Translations under genes and position numbers: made by a program
The notes under the pieces: model-generated
Database searches by the model: none
Told to the model about the DNA's origin: nothing
The model's input: the letters and a program-made list of their open reading frames with translations, nothing else
Assembly: GCF_041537905.1 (NCBI RefSeq)
Contig: NZ_JBGRUO010000006.1
Location: 62,001-126,000, forward strand
Length of the DNA stretch: 64,000 nucleotides
Direction of reading: 5' to 3'
Origin: Ruegeria_C sp041537905
GTDB taxonomy: Bacteria; Pseudomonadota; Alphaproteobacteria; Rhodobacterales; Rhodobacteraceae
Part shown: piece by piece, positions 8,318 through 17,205 of the stretch
How the letters are laid out: every line of letters starts with the position of its first letter
How positions within the stretch are numbered: position 1 is the stretch's first letter

Positions 8318-9084
8318 TGGAACCGATCCTCAAAGGCCGTGGTCTGGTCAAGCGCTACGGCAAGGTAACCGCCCTCGACAGATGCGATTTCGATCTGATG
8401 CCCGGAGAGATCCTGGCCGTGATCGGCGACAATGGTGCGGGCAAAAGCTCACTGATCAAGGCGGTGTCGGGTGCTGTCATCCCGGATGAGGGCACCGTGA
8501 CGCTCGAAGGTCAGGACGTGCAGTTCACTTCGCCGATCGAAGCGCGCGAAGCAGGGATCGAAACCGTCTACCAGACCCTCGCCATGTCCCCTGCCCTGTC
8601 GATTGCGGATAACATGTTCATGGGCCGCGAAATTCGCAAACCCGGCTGGCGTGGCAAATACCTGCGCCAGCTCGACCGCGCCGCGATGGAGAAGTTTGCC
8701 CGCGACAAGCTGACCGAGCTTGGGCTGATGACGATCCAGAACATCAATCAGGCGGTCGAAACCTTGTCGGGCGGACAACGTCAGGGCGTGGCCGTGGCCC
8801 GTGCTGCGGCGTTCGGGTCCAAGGTCATCATCCTGGACGAACCCACTGCCGCGCTGGGGGTCAAGGAAAGCCGCAAGGTGCTGGAACTGATCCAGGACGT
8901 GAAATCACGCGGCATCCCGATCATTCTGATCAGTCACAACATGCCCCATGTCTTCGAGGTTGCCGACCGCATCCATGTCCACCGGCTGGGCAAGCGGCTC
9001 TGTGTGATCGACCCCAAGGATTACACCATGTCCGACGCTGTCGCCTTCATGACCGGCGCAAAAGAGGCCCCCGAAGCCGCATGA
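8317..9084 (+). CDS. frcA: Sugar ABC transporter ATP-binding protein (FrcA-like)
   Basis: A 255-residue ABC ATPase: Walker A GDNGAGKSS, signature LSGGQRQGVAVARA, Walker B VIILDEPTAALG and an H-loop (ISHNMPH). It carries a single nucleotide-binding domain, unlike the double-domain RbsA, as expected for Frc-type systems. The start at 8317 shares one base with the frcC stop; a longer frame reading from 8239 lies inside frcC and is not used. Its stop overlaps the frcK start. Confidence 0.93.
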   Translation: MEPILKGRGLVKRYGKVTALDRCDFDLMPGEILAVIGDNGAGKSSLIKAVSGAVIPDEGTVTLEGQDVQFTSPIEAREAGIETVYQTLAMSPALSIADNMFMGREIRKPGWRGKYLRQLDRAAMEKFARDKLTELGLMTIQNINQAVETLSGGQRQGVAVARAAAFGSKVIILDEPTAALGVKESRKVLELIQDVKSRGIPIILISHNMPHVFEVADRIHVHRLGKRLCVIDPKDYTMSDAVAFMTGAKEAPEAA

Positions 9085-9713
9085 TGGCACTGCACCCACC
9101 GGTCACGTCGCTGGTCGAGTCTATCCTCGCCGCGCCCCGTGCGGGCAGGCGACGCCTTGTGGCGCTGGTTGGCGCACCTGCCAGCGGCAAATCCACATTG
9201 GCCGAAGCGCTTGCAGAGCGGCTCACCGAGAGCGGATGTGACACTCAGGTGGTGCCCATGGACGGGTTCCACCTGCACAACCCGACCCTGATCGAACGTG
9301 GCCTGCTCGACCGCAAGGGCGCGCCCGAAACCTTTGATGTCAGCGGCTTTGCCCATCTGACAACCCGACTGCAGGTGGAAGATGAGGTCTTCTATCCGAC
9401 CTTTGACCGGGCCCGCGATATCGCTATCGCGGGAGGCGGCCTGATCGACCCGCGTTGCGATACGGTCATCATCGAGGGGAACTACCTGCTTTTCGACGCG
9501 CCTCTGTGGCGGGATCTACACGAGCACTGGGATTTCTCGGTTCGCCTGGAGGTTCCGCTGCGGATCCTCGAAGAACGACTTGTCAAAAGGTGGCTGGATC
9601 ACGGGTTGTCGCATGAGGACGCCACCACCCGCGCAACCCGGAACGACATTGCAAACGCCCGTAGAATCGCAGAGGCCATGTTGCCCGCAGACCTGACGGT
9701 CAGAACGGGCTAA
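9081..9713 (+). CDS. frcK: P-loop kinase of the frc operon (FrcK-like)
   Basis: A 210-residue uridine kinase/phosphoribulokinase-like P-loop protein: Walker A GAPASGKST near residue 30, a PMDGFHLHN segment near residue 57 and VIIEGNYLLFD for Walker B. In Sinorhizobium the homologous last gene of frcBCAK is called frcK; it probably phosphorylates the imported sugar or a derivative, though its exact substrate is not established from sequence. The ATG overlaps the frcA stop by four bases, so translation is coupled. Confidence 0.85.
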   Translation: MMALHPPVTSLVESILAAPRAGRRRLVALVGAPASGKSTLAEALAERLTESGCDTQVVPMDGFHLHNPTLIERGLLDRKGAPETFDVSGFAHLTTRLQVEDEVFYPTFDRARDIAIAGGGLIDPRCDTVIIEGNYLLFDAPLWRDLHEHWDFSVRLEVPLRILEERLVKRWLDHGLSHEDATTRATRNDIANARRIAEAMLPADLTVRTG

Positions 9714-10113
9714 CGCGGGCAGCGCTAACAAATTTGCAGCGCCTTCCACGCAAACCCGGCCCCAGGCGCTAACCCTCTCTGGAACAAGAAATAACCTGCA
9801 TAGGTTGCAGTCAGACGACTTCCTCCGATGGGCGGTACCTTGCGCAAATCAAGAGACGCGTTTGACGGAATCGGGACCGAATGCTACCATTTTTTCAATA
9901 TAAATTTGAGTTACTGCAATTTTGCATGCGCGTTCTTTTGCGCGAATCCAGGTTAATGAGTGACAGCAATCTTCGAAGGCTGGCCCCAACACATCGAACC
10001 GACCCCACACGTCTAACGCGTCTTGTGCTCTTGAATTTTTAGCATCGGTCGTTCGGTTACCAGACCCATGTCGCTCGTTATTCAGAACCTCAATTTCAGA
10101 GGAGCGTCTGATC
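9714..10113. other. 400-bp gap without a convincing gene
   Basis: Between frcK and the next operon there is no ORF I trust. The middle (about 9890-9945) is markedly AT-rich. GCGCTAAC occurs twice as a direct repeat (9722-9729 and 9766-9773). The promoter for the operon beginning at 10114 should lie here, but I see no strong -35/-10 pair and no clear terminator for frcK. An 88-codon reverse frame (9849-10115) lacks a ribosome site. Confidence 0.5.
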
Positions 10114-10455
10114 ATGGCGAATTCTAAATCGACGAAACCAAAGACACGAAAACCAACGAAAAAGGGCTCGGGTGGCTCCGGTGGTGGGAACGGCGGGGGA
10201 TATGGCGACGGCGGAGGCGATGACGAGCCTATCGGCGAAGTGCCTGAAAACCTCGATGTTCACGAAGCCTTTTTGAAACACCGGCTTGAAGGGGGCGAAA
10301 CGCCCTCATCGCAAGCCTATGCCCGCGCGGTTGACCAGTTCCAGAAGCTTCCCGGCGCCGTGCGCGGCAAGCCCACTTTCATCCCTCCTGCCCCTCCGGA
10401 CGACGATGACGAAGGCGACGACGACGCAAATGGCGGAGCGGAGGGCAAGAAATGA
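10114..10455 (+). CDS. Low-complexity hypothetical protein, first gene of the propeller operon
   Basis: A 113-residue protein of unknown function. The N-terminus is Lys/Thr-rich (residues 2-16), followed by a Gly/Ser/Asp-rich linker (17-34), a short mixed central segment (about 40-88) and an acidic tail with DDDDEGDDD. No signal peptide or membrane segment is seen. AGAGGAG precedes the ATG. Its stop overlaps the start of the 1192-residue propeller protein by four bases (ATGA), so the two are translationally coupled and likely act together. The charged ends suggest an adaptor or a chaperone-like partner; this is a guess. Confidence 0.72.
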   Translation: MANSKSTKPKTRKPTKKGSGGSGGGNGGGYGDGGGDDEPIGEVPENLDVHEAFLKHRLEGGETPSSQAYARAVDQFQKLPGAVRGKPTFIPPAPPDDDDEGDDDANGGAEGKK

Positions 10456-13400
10456 TACCGGGAACAGTTTGGAAACCCATTGGCCCCAGCCCGATCACGG
10501 GCGGACGCGAAGATAACGGTCTGGTCACATCAATCGCAACGCACCCCAGCGATCCGGACATCCTCTATATCGGCACCGCCGATGGCGGCGTCTGGAAAAC
10601 TGGAGACGGAGGCGCAACCTGGCTGGCCCTTTTTGACGAAGAGCTGTGCCTTGCGATCGGAGAGCCCAACTGCGTGGCCATCGATCCGGGCGACACCGAT
10701 GTGATCTATGTCGGCACAAGCACACGCGCCGCGGTCTCGGTGCAGCAGAGGGTCGGTATATTCAAATCCCGTGATGGTGGATCGAGCTGGATACTGCTCG
10801 GCTCGGGCTATCCCGAGGGCAATGATGGCAACGCGGATGATTTCGCGAACCGCAATGTCAATTCGATCATTGTTGATCCGGCAAATTCGCAGATCGTCTA
10901 TGCCGCGACGAGCCGTGGTGTCTGGATCTCGGATGATGGTGGCCAGAACTGGGTTCAGGGTGCCGGGACGGCGAATTTGGACGCCCGCTCGCTGGAGCTT
11001 GACACCACCTCACCTGCCGGAGCGCGTATCCTTTATTCGGGTATCAGCGGTCAGGGCGTGTTCCAGTCCACCGATGGCGGAGCAAACTGGGCGCCGATCA
11101 TGACGGCCGCCACCCCGGCGGTTGCAGCCGTTCTGGGTGGCGGAGTGGTGATGGGGCAGGTCCTTGCGCGGCTTGCGCCACCAACCTCGCCCCCTGCGGC
11201 GGGTGGTGTCCAGGTGATGTATGCGGTCATCGCGCATAACGTTCGTGGCTCCAACCCGGACCCGATCGGTCTGTTCATGAGCACGGATCAGGGCGCGACA
11301 TGGACTCAGCAGGCCGCAGCAGGCGCAGCCGCCGCGACGACTTTCGCGGGTTATTGCATGACGCTGGAGGTTGATCCCGCCTCACCCGGGGATGGTGCCA
11401 ACGATATCCTGTATTGGGGCACGCAAAACCAGGTGCGGTCATCCGATTCAGGCGCAAATTTCTCCAACATCTCAAATGGACTCCATGCCGATACCCATGC
11501 CTGGGGCTTCTTCCAACCGCCAGCGCCCGCGACGACCACGATCTATTGTGGCAATGACGGGGGTATTTTCCGCTCGACGGATGATGGCGCGAATTGGACG
11601 GCACTGAATTCCGGCGGCTTCCAGACCACGTTGATTTACAACATGGACATCAAACCCGGAGCCACCGGTGACGTAACCGTCGCTGGCTTTCAGGACAACG
11701 GGCACAAGCGCACCAACGGCGCGCTGGGGTGGACGTCGATCGGTGGCGCGGATGGCTGGGACATTGTCTATGACGGTGTGACCGCCGATCGCATGCTGTT
11801 CACGCGCAACGGCGGCAACCCTGCAACAAGGGTGCGTCGCTCGACTGATGATGGCGGCAGCAACAATGACGTGACCCCCTGGGCCGCAGGCAGCGCCGAG
11901 GATGCCTTCTATCTGGCGAGCCTTGCCGCTGATCCCGGCAATGACGGCATCTTCTACGTCGCGAGCAACGCCAATATCTGGCAGAGCCTCGATGGCGGCG
12001 TCACATGGCGCACGATCTTTCCCGTCGCATCGGGCTTTATCACCCCGAGGATCGCAGTATCGCCGACCAACGGCAACAATGTGGTCGTTTCAGCTGGCGG
12101 GCAGGTCTTTGTGTCAACCAATGCGATGGCGGCGACGGTCGGACTTCCCAATGGCGTCACATTCACGAATATCACGCGAAACCTGCCGGGTCGAAACGTC
12201 ACGCGATCAAGTTTTGATCCCAACGACGAGACGGCGATCTTCTGCGTGCTTGGCGGTTTCGCCACGGCTGGCGCGCCGGGGCATGTTTTTCGCACCACGA
12301 TTGGCGGCACACAATGGGCCGATATCTCGCCAGACGTGAACGTGCCATTCGGCGCCATCGCGCTGGACGGGGATGAGACGCCTTCGACCATCTATGCAGG
12401 CTGCGATCTGGGCGTGCTGCGCTCGGTGGATCGGGGCAACACTTGGTACGTGCTGGACGACCTGCATTTCCCCAACGCGCCGGTGACCGATATTGTGGTC
12501 GGGCGCGGCTCAAACGTGTTGCGGGCTGCGACCTACGGGCGAGGTGTGTTCGAATTTGCCGCGCCCGAAGGCCCGGTCATTGCCGTCAACCTTGAAGACA
12601 GGTTCGAATTCGGAACAGTCTGCGAAGGCCCTGTGTCGCTGACATTACAGGTTTTCAATGTCGGCACCGATGACCTGATCATCAAGAGCGTGCAGCGCAT
12701 CCTTGGCTCGACCGCGTTCAGCATCGAAGCCTTCCCTTCCACACCCCTGTCGATTGCTCCCGGGGGCGAGGTCGATTTCACGCTGACCTACACGCCATCG
12801 GCACCGGGCGCGACAGATCTGGCAACCATTCGGATCGCCAGCAACGACCCGGAATCGCCAACCGTCGATCTGCTTGCAAGCGGCGAGGGCGGCACTGCGG
12901 CAGCCGAGCTGTCGATCGCCGATAGCGGCGATTTTGGCGAGGTCTGTGTCGGCAAGTTCCGCGATCAGGGGCTGGTGGTCAACAATTCCGGCCACTGCCC
13001 GCTGCTGGTCAGCGGGATTGCGTCTGCCGCGCCGGAATTCTTTGTGCCCAATACCGTGCCCTTCCCGCTGAAGATCGCACCCGGCGCAAGCATGACGCTG
13101 CCGCTGCGCTATCAGCCTACGGCGTTCGGCAGTGACGTGTCGGTGATCACCGTCAGCAGCAATGACCTCGACAGTCCGGCGCAGCTTGAAGTGCGTGGAA
13201 CCGCGCCACCTCCGCGGCTGGTGCTGTCATTCGCTGACCACGGCGATTTCGGAAAGGTCTGCGTCGATCATTTCAGCGACAAGACACTGGTGCTGTCCAA
13301 CAGTGGCAAATGCCCACTGACGATCACGGCAATCTCGTCGAATTCGGCAGAGTTCATCGTGCCGCAGGTCCTGACCTTCCCGATCGTCATCGCCTCGGGG

Positions 13401-14030
13401 GCGGCAGTACCGGTGAGCATTCGATTCCAGCCGACCTCCTTCGGCCCGAAAGCGGGCACGATCACGGTGGTCAGCGATGACCCGGCGAGCCCGGCAACCA
13501 TCGATCTCACCGGCTTTGCCCCAAGCGGCAAGCTGACGATCACCGGCACAGGGTGCTTCGGCGGGGTCGAACTTGGGACCCACGCCCTGACCACCTTTGC
13601 CATCTGCAATACCGGCGATTGCGATCTTCATGTGACCAAGGTGGGCTTCAAGCAACCCAGTCGCTGCGAAGAGCTCTCTCACTGCGACAGTTGCGGATGC
13701 GGGTGCGATTGCGGCTGCCAGGATGACGGCTATGGCAAACACAAGGGCAAGAAGCGGCACTGCGATCAGAAGTGTCTGAACTTCAAAATCGTCAGCAACC
13801 CGTTCCCGGCGACGGTCAAGCCCGGCTCCTGTCTGGACCTGATCGTGAAATACACGCCGACTTGCAACAACTCGGCCTGTTGCAAGCTTGTGGTCAAGTC
13901 CGACGATCCGGACAATAAAAAGGTATCGATCTTCGTGACCGGCCACCTGAAACGCACGTTGCATTCGGCCTTGAAATGTTGGGCCGGGCAAGAGCTGAGT
14001 GACATGATCAAGGCGGGGAAATCCTGTTGA
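10452..14030 (+). CDS. Large Asp-box (BNR/sortilin-like) propeller protein with HYDIN-type repeats and a cysteine-rich insert
   Basis: The 1192-residue product has two parts. Residues 1 to about 700 carry about ten Asp-box signatures such as KTGDGGATW, KSRDGGSSW, STDGGANW and SVDRGNTW, typical of sialidase/VPS10-type beta-propellers, probably two of them. About 707-1192 hold four tandem choice-of-anchor-D/HYDIN Ig-like repeats, starting near 707, 823, 926 and 1033 (FGTVCEG, FGEVCVG, FGKVCVD and FGGVELG). The fourth is interrupted around 1071-1105 by a run with CDSCGCGCDCGC. Such builds are usually extracellular, yet no signal peptide is visible. No sialidase catalytic set is recognised, so I call it structural or binding. 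It overlaps both neighbours by four bases. Confidence 0.85.
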   Translation: MIPGTVWKPIGPSPITGGREDNGLVTSIATHPSDPDILYIGTADGGVWKTGDGGATWLALFDEELCLAIGEPNCVAIDPGDTDVIYVGTSTRAAVSVQQRVGIFKSRDGGSSWILLGSGYPEGNDGNADDFANRNVNSIIVDPANSQIVYAATSRGVWISDDGGQNWVQGAGTANLDARSLELDTTSPAGARILYSGISGQGVFQSTDGGANWAPIMTAATPAVAAVLGGGVVMGQVLARLAPPTSPPAAGGVQVMYAVIAHNVRGSNPDPIGLFMSTDQGATWTQQAAAGAAAATTFAGYCMTLEVDPASPGDGANDILYWGTQNQVRSSDSGANFSNISNGLHADTHAWGFFQPPAPATTTIYCGNDGGIFRSTDDGANWTALNSGGFQTTLIYNMDIKPGATGDVTVAGFQDNGHKRTNGALGWTSIGGADGWDIVYDGVTADRMLFTRNGGNPATRVRRSTDDGGSNNDVTPWAAGSAEDAFYLASLAADPGNDGIFYVASNANIWQSLDGGVTWRTIFPVASGFITPRIAVSPTNGNNVVVSAGGQVFVSTNAMAATVGLPNGVTFTNITRNLPGRNVTRSSFDPNDETAIFCVLGGFATAGAPGHVFRTTIGGTQWADISPDVNVPFGAIALDGDETPSTIYAGCDLGVLRSVDRGNTWYVLDDLHFPNAPVTDIVVGRGSNVLRAATYGRGVFEFAAPEGPVIAVNLEDRFEFGTVCEGPVSLTLQVFNVGTDDLIIKSVQRILGSTAFSIEAFPSTPLSIAPGGEVDFTLTYTPSAPGATDLATIRIASNDPESPTVDLLASGEGGTAAAELSIADSGDFGEVCVGKFRDQGLVVNNSGHCPLLVSGIASAAPEFFVPNTVPFPLKIAPGASMTLPLRYQPTAFGSDVSVITVSSNDLDSPAQLEVRGTAPPPRLVLSFADHGDFGKVCVDHFSDKTLVLSNSGKCPLTITAISSNSAEFIVPQVLTFPIVIASGAAVPVSIRFQPTSFGPKAGTITVVSDDPASPATIDLTGFAPSGKLTITGTGCFGGVELGTHALTTFAICNTGDCDLHVTKVGFKQPSRCEELSHCDSCGCGCDCGCQDDGYGKHKGKKRHCDQKCLNFKIVSNPFPATVKPGSCLDLIVKYTPTCNNSACCKLVVKSDDPDNKKVSIFVTGHLKRTLHSALKCWAGQELSDMIKAGKSC

Positions 14031-14305
14031 CCCATCGCCGCCGGATCACCCGTTACCAAGGCGACATGCCGGTGGTGCGGCAGCGCTTAAGTAAAACGCT
14101 GCTTGCACCGTCACCTGCGCTCGCGATACTCCTCTCGGCCTTTCTGGCCGGTGTGGTGGTCGCCATGTTGTTCATGGGCCTGCTTATCCTGATCATCATC
14201 GTGTCGGCTTTGGTCATGGCCGCCCTCGGAATTGGCAGGCATACCCGTGCCCGCCGTCGCGACCTGATCCGACGGCAGGGGCCACATAACATGGACCGAG
14301 GTTAG
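14027..14305 (+). CDS. Small membrane protein, unknown function
   Basis: A 92-residue protein with basic ends and one long hydrophobic region (about residues 28-68) that could form two membrane helices, followed by an Arg-rich tail (RHTRARRRDLIRR). The frame opens with TTG at 14027, overlapping the propeller-gene stop by four bases. An ATG at 14065 would give 79 residues and is an equally possible start. It may anchor or help export a neighbour, but the sequence shows only a membrane protein. Confidence 0.6.
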   Translation: MTHRRRITRYQGDMPVVRQRLSKTLLAPSPALAILLSAFLAGVVVAMLFMGLLILIIIVSALVMAALGIGRHTRARRRDLIRRQGPHNMDRG

Positions 14306-14307
14306 GT

Positions 14308-15543
14308 TTGCTGCCCCGTGCGAACGCCCCGGCCGGGGGGTCAGCGCTTGTCGCGCTGTTCCTCGCCGATCTGATTGTGCGGACAAGCTATCAGATTGGC
14401 AAAGCGCCGGTTTTGCCGGTTTTTGCCCATGGTCTTGGTGCCTCGCCTCTGCTGCTTGGCGCGATCATTTCTGTATCGACCGCAACCGGACTGTTTCTCA
14501 AACCGCTGTTTGGCCTGCTGTCGGATTATCGCGGGCGATGGGTCTGGCTGCTGACGGGGACCACGCTGTTCACCGTGGTCCCGTGCCTGTACCTTTTTGT
14601 CGAGCGCCCTTCCGAGCTGTTCATATTACGACTTGTTCACGGGCTATCGACTGCGATCTATGGCCCCGTGACCCTGGCCTATATCGCCGCCTGGCGCAGC
14701 AAAACGGCGGCCGAGGCCTTTGGCTGGTTCGGACTGGCGCGCACCGCATCCTACATTCTTGGCCCTCTTATCGGAGGTGTCGCGCTGACCTTCGCCGCAC
14801 CCGAAGCGATCTATGCCGGGACGTGCTTTCTTTCCGCGCTGGCCTTTGTGCCGACATTGTATCTGAGAAACGCGGATCACGTCGCGATCCCGCAAAACTG
14901 GTCACTGACCGGCGCTGTGCGGGCCATCGCGTCCAGCCGCCCGCTTGTCGTGCTGGCCCTGATTGAGGGCACGACCTATGTGGCGATCTACGCGGTCAAG
15001 GCGTTCATGCCAGTCATGGCGCTCGTTGCCGGACACCAGCCGATCGAAATCGGCACATTCCTTGCGATCCAGGAGGGTGCCAATGCCGCGCTGCGCCCAC
15101 CCATGGGGCGACTCGCCGACCGGACACGCCCTTCTGTGCCACTCTTGCTGGGCCTCGGGGCGCTTGCCGCTGGGCTGCTGATCTTGTCGGCCATGGGGCC
15201 AACGTGGTTCGCAATGCTGGCGGCGGCGCTATTTATCGGTGCGGGTCAGGGCGCGTTCGGCCCGGCGACATTGTCACTTGTTGCGAGCGCCACGCCGGCG
15301 GCGCATCTCGGGCTTGCCTTTGGCAGCATCGGTGCCATCCGGAACGCCGGCAAGATCGCCGGACCCATCGTGGCGGGTGCGCTTGTCAGCACAATGTCCT
15401 ATCAGGCCTCCTTCGCCAGCATCGCAGCGATCCCCTTGATGATTGCGCTGTGGATTCTGTGTGTATCCGGAACCTCCCTAGCGATACCTGCAAATGAGTC
15501 CCTGCGCGTCGAAAGGGCAAAGGCACCACGCAGAGGGCGCTAG
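14308..15543 (+). CDS. MFS transporter
   Basis: A 411-residue major facilitator superfamily protein with about 12 hydrophobic segments and the loop 2-3 motif visible as GLLSDYRGRWVW. The second half repeats the loop motif as GRLADRTRPSVP. The first codon appears to be TTG at 14308, two bases after the stop of the small membrane gene; no ATG is nearby. Substrate unknown. Last gene of the four-gene operon that begins at 10114, so it may export or import something tied to the propeller protein. Confidence 0.82.
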   Translation: MLPRANAPAGGSALVALFLADLIVRTSYQIGKAPVLPVFAHGLGASPLLLGAIISVSTATGLFLKPLFGLLSDYRGRWVWLLTGTTLFTVVPCLYLFVERPSELFILRLVHGLSTAIYGPVTLAYIAAWRSKTAAEAFGWFGLARTASYILGPLIGGVALTFAAPEAIYAGTCFLSALAFVPTLYLRNADHVAIPQNWSLTGAVRAIASSRPLVVLALIEGTTYVAIYAVKAFMPVMALVAGHQPIEIGTFLAIQEGANAALRPPMGRLADRTRPSVPLLLGLGALAAGLLILSAMGPTWFAMLAAALFIGAGQGAFGPATLSLVASATPAAHLGLAFGSIGAIRNAGKIAGPIVAGALVSTMSYQASFASIAAIPLMIALWILCVSGTSLAIPANESLRVERAKAPRRGR

Positions 15544-15600
15544 AGCGTAGTCCGAGAAGCGCCATCTGGGCTCTCCGCAGGTATCACGTTGCACGACCTG

Positions 15601-16248
15601 CTATTCCGACGCCCCAAGCTTGGTTGCCAACCAATCTTCGACATGTGGCATGTAATGCGCGATTTCTTCCGATACGGTCGGGGTGCTGCGGAGCCAACTG
15701 TCATACGCAACAACATTCTCTGGCCACTGAACTGCCGTGCCAAGCCGGTCGGAAATGGCGCGCAACCAAAGGAAGGTGATCGGGTAGCCGCAGTCAAACA
15801 GCCGCAATGTCACGTGATCAAACCCTGAGAGCATCGCATCGAGCTGCTTTAGCCTGGCATTCATTGCAATGATCGCGGCGCCAATTTTAGACTGATCCCT
15901 GTTGGTCGGATCAACCAATGGGAAAAACTGCCTGAGCACAGGTTCCAGCCGGGTATCGTGAAACCTGCTCATTTCACGGTACCTAGCCCGATGTCGCGGG
16001 TTTTCCGGCATCAGGGAATTGTCGGGATGCGCCTCTTCCAGGTATTCGATGATCGCCTCGGAATCCCCCAGTATGAACCCGCCATCATTCAACGTCGGTA
16101 TGTTGCCGGAGGGGATGATTGACCTGAATTGATCAGAGCCAACACCGCCCGGCGGCGGCTCCTCTCTCCACTCCAGTTGCTTGTGCCGCAGCGCTATGCG
16201 CAGCTTCGCGCAGTACAGGCTGTGAGGTATCGCGTAGATCGTCAGCAT
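15601..16248 (-). CDS. Glutathione S-transferase family protein
   Basis: A 215-residue GST: N-terminal thioredoxin-like domain with the active-site region SLYCAKLRIAL (residues 10-20), the cis-proline segment NIPTL, and the glutathione-binding DSEAIIEYLEE; the C-terminal half is the helical domain. Conjugation or isomerisation chemistry is possible; the substrate is unknown. The ribosome site is weak (GGAAG almost touching the ATG). It follows the amino-acid binding protein gene on the same strand, with a 70-bp gap holding an inverted repeat. Confidence 0.88.
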   Translation of the reverse strand: MLTIYAIPHSLYCAKLRIALRHKQLEWREEPPPGGVGSDQFRSIIPSGNIPTLNDGGFILGDSEAIIEYLEEAHPDNSLMPENPRHRARYREMSRFHDTRLEPVLRQFFPLVDPTNRDQSKIGAAIIAMNARLKQLDAMLSGFDHVTLRLFDCGYPITFLWLRAISDRLGTAVQWPENVVAYDSWLRSTPTVSEEIAHYMPHVEDWLATKLGASE

Positions 16249-16267
16249 CTTCCAACCGCCACACTTT

Positions 16268-16295
16268 CTGATCGCCCGTTGTCACAAGCGATCAG
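16268..16295. repeat. 8-bp perfect inverted repeat between binding-protein gene and GST gene
   Basis: CTGATCGC (16268-16275) and GCGATCAG (16288-16295) flank a 12-base loop. Lying downstream of the binding-protein stop and 20 bp before the GST start, it may act as a weak terminator or as an operator for the GST gene. No T-tract follows in the direction of transcription. Confidence 0.35.
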
Positions 16296-16318
16296 TCATG
16301 AACCCCGTTATAGGCGTG

Positions 16319-17095
16319 CTACTGGGTGAGTTTCCATTTCAAGGCAAGCTCGTCAAAGAACCCGCGCTCTTTTTTCAGCGTAATCCAGGTGTTCACGTAG
16401 TTGATCCACACCTGATCCGATTGCGGCAGCAACATCGCAATTGGCGTTGGTGAGCGCGGTTCCGACACCGGCACGATCATCATTTGCGGGTATTTCTCAA
16501 CCAGTTTGATGGCCTCGACATTGGAGGTGATATGCGCATCCGCGCGACCGGCAAGAACCTCCTGAAAATCTCGTGCCGGTGCTTCCACGATCTGGTGTTT
16601 GGCATCCGGGAAATACTGTTTGACCTGCTTTTCCTGAGTGGTACCAAGCGTCGCGGCTACGGTCGTCTCGGGCGTGTTCAGGTCGTCCCAATCACTGAAG
16701 CGGTCGGCATTCTTGGACAAGATCAGCGGAACCGTGACGAGCGAGAAATAGCTGTCGGAGTAACCTGCCGCCTTGGCGCGCGCCGGTGAAACCGAGGCCG
16801 ACCCGGTGATCTGGTACTTGCCCGAGCTGACGCCGTTGACGAGCGTTTTCCAGTCGGTCGGAACAAACTCCACCTGAACACCCAGATCAGTGGCAAGCTC
16901 TGTCATCACATCGATATCAAAGCCCGTATAGCTGTTGGTTGCCGGGTCCTTCATTGTCATCGGGTTCCAGTCACCCGTTGTACCAACTTTCAAAACGCCC
17001 GAACTCAGGATTTCCTGCAAAGCGGATTGTGCTGTTGCCGGCACCGCGAACAACATCAGCAGAACAAAACCAAAAAATGGTTTGATCAATTTCAT
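16319..17095 (-). CDS. Polar amino-acid-type ABC transporter substrate-binding protein
   Basis: A 258-residue periplasmic binding protein (family 3 solute-binding fold) with a signal peptide ending near ATAQS. Motifs include LKVGTTGDWNPM and the YTGFDIDVMTELA segment typical of polar amino-acid binders; it also resembles cyclohexadienyl dehydratase-like proteins, so a catalytic relative is possible. The start at 17095 is chosen for AGGAGG 8 bp upstream; an earlier in-frame start at 17131 has none. It is divergent from the matching ATPase and permease genes (17206-18721), with which it should form one importer. The 110-bp gap holds a short repeat CAATG/CATTG at 17120-17133. Confidence 0.88.
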   Translation of the reverse strand: MKLIKPFFGFVLLMLFAVPATAQSALQEILSSGVLKVGTTGDWNPMTMKDPATNSYTGFDIDVMTELATDLGVQVEFVPTDWKTLVNGVSSGKYQITGSASVSPARAKAAGYSDSYFSLVTVPLILSKNADRFSDWDDLNTPETTVAATLGTTQEKQVKQYFPDAKHQIVEAPARDFQEVLAGRADAHITSNVEAIKLVEKYPQMMIVPVSEPRSPTPIAMLLPQSDQVWINYVNTWITLKKERGFFDELALKWKLTQ

Positions 17096-17205
17096 AATGG
17101 GGTCCTCCTGTAATCCCGACAATGCAAGCATTGCCCCAAGATTAATTTATTGCATTTGGATCAACAAATTACTACCCCTTACTTCAGCAAGAAGAGGTCG
17201 CAGCC

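Noticed and set aside
9849..10115. 88-codon reverse frame before the propeller operon
   Set aside because: No ribosome site, start overlaps the start of a well-supported forward gene, and the protein matches nothing I know. A degraded gene fragment cannot be excluded.
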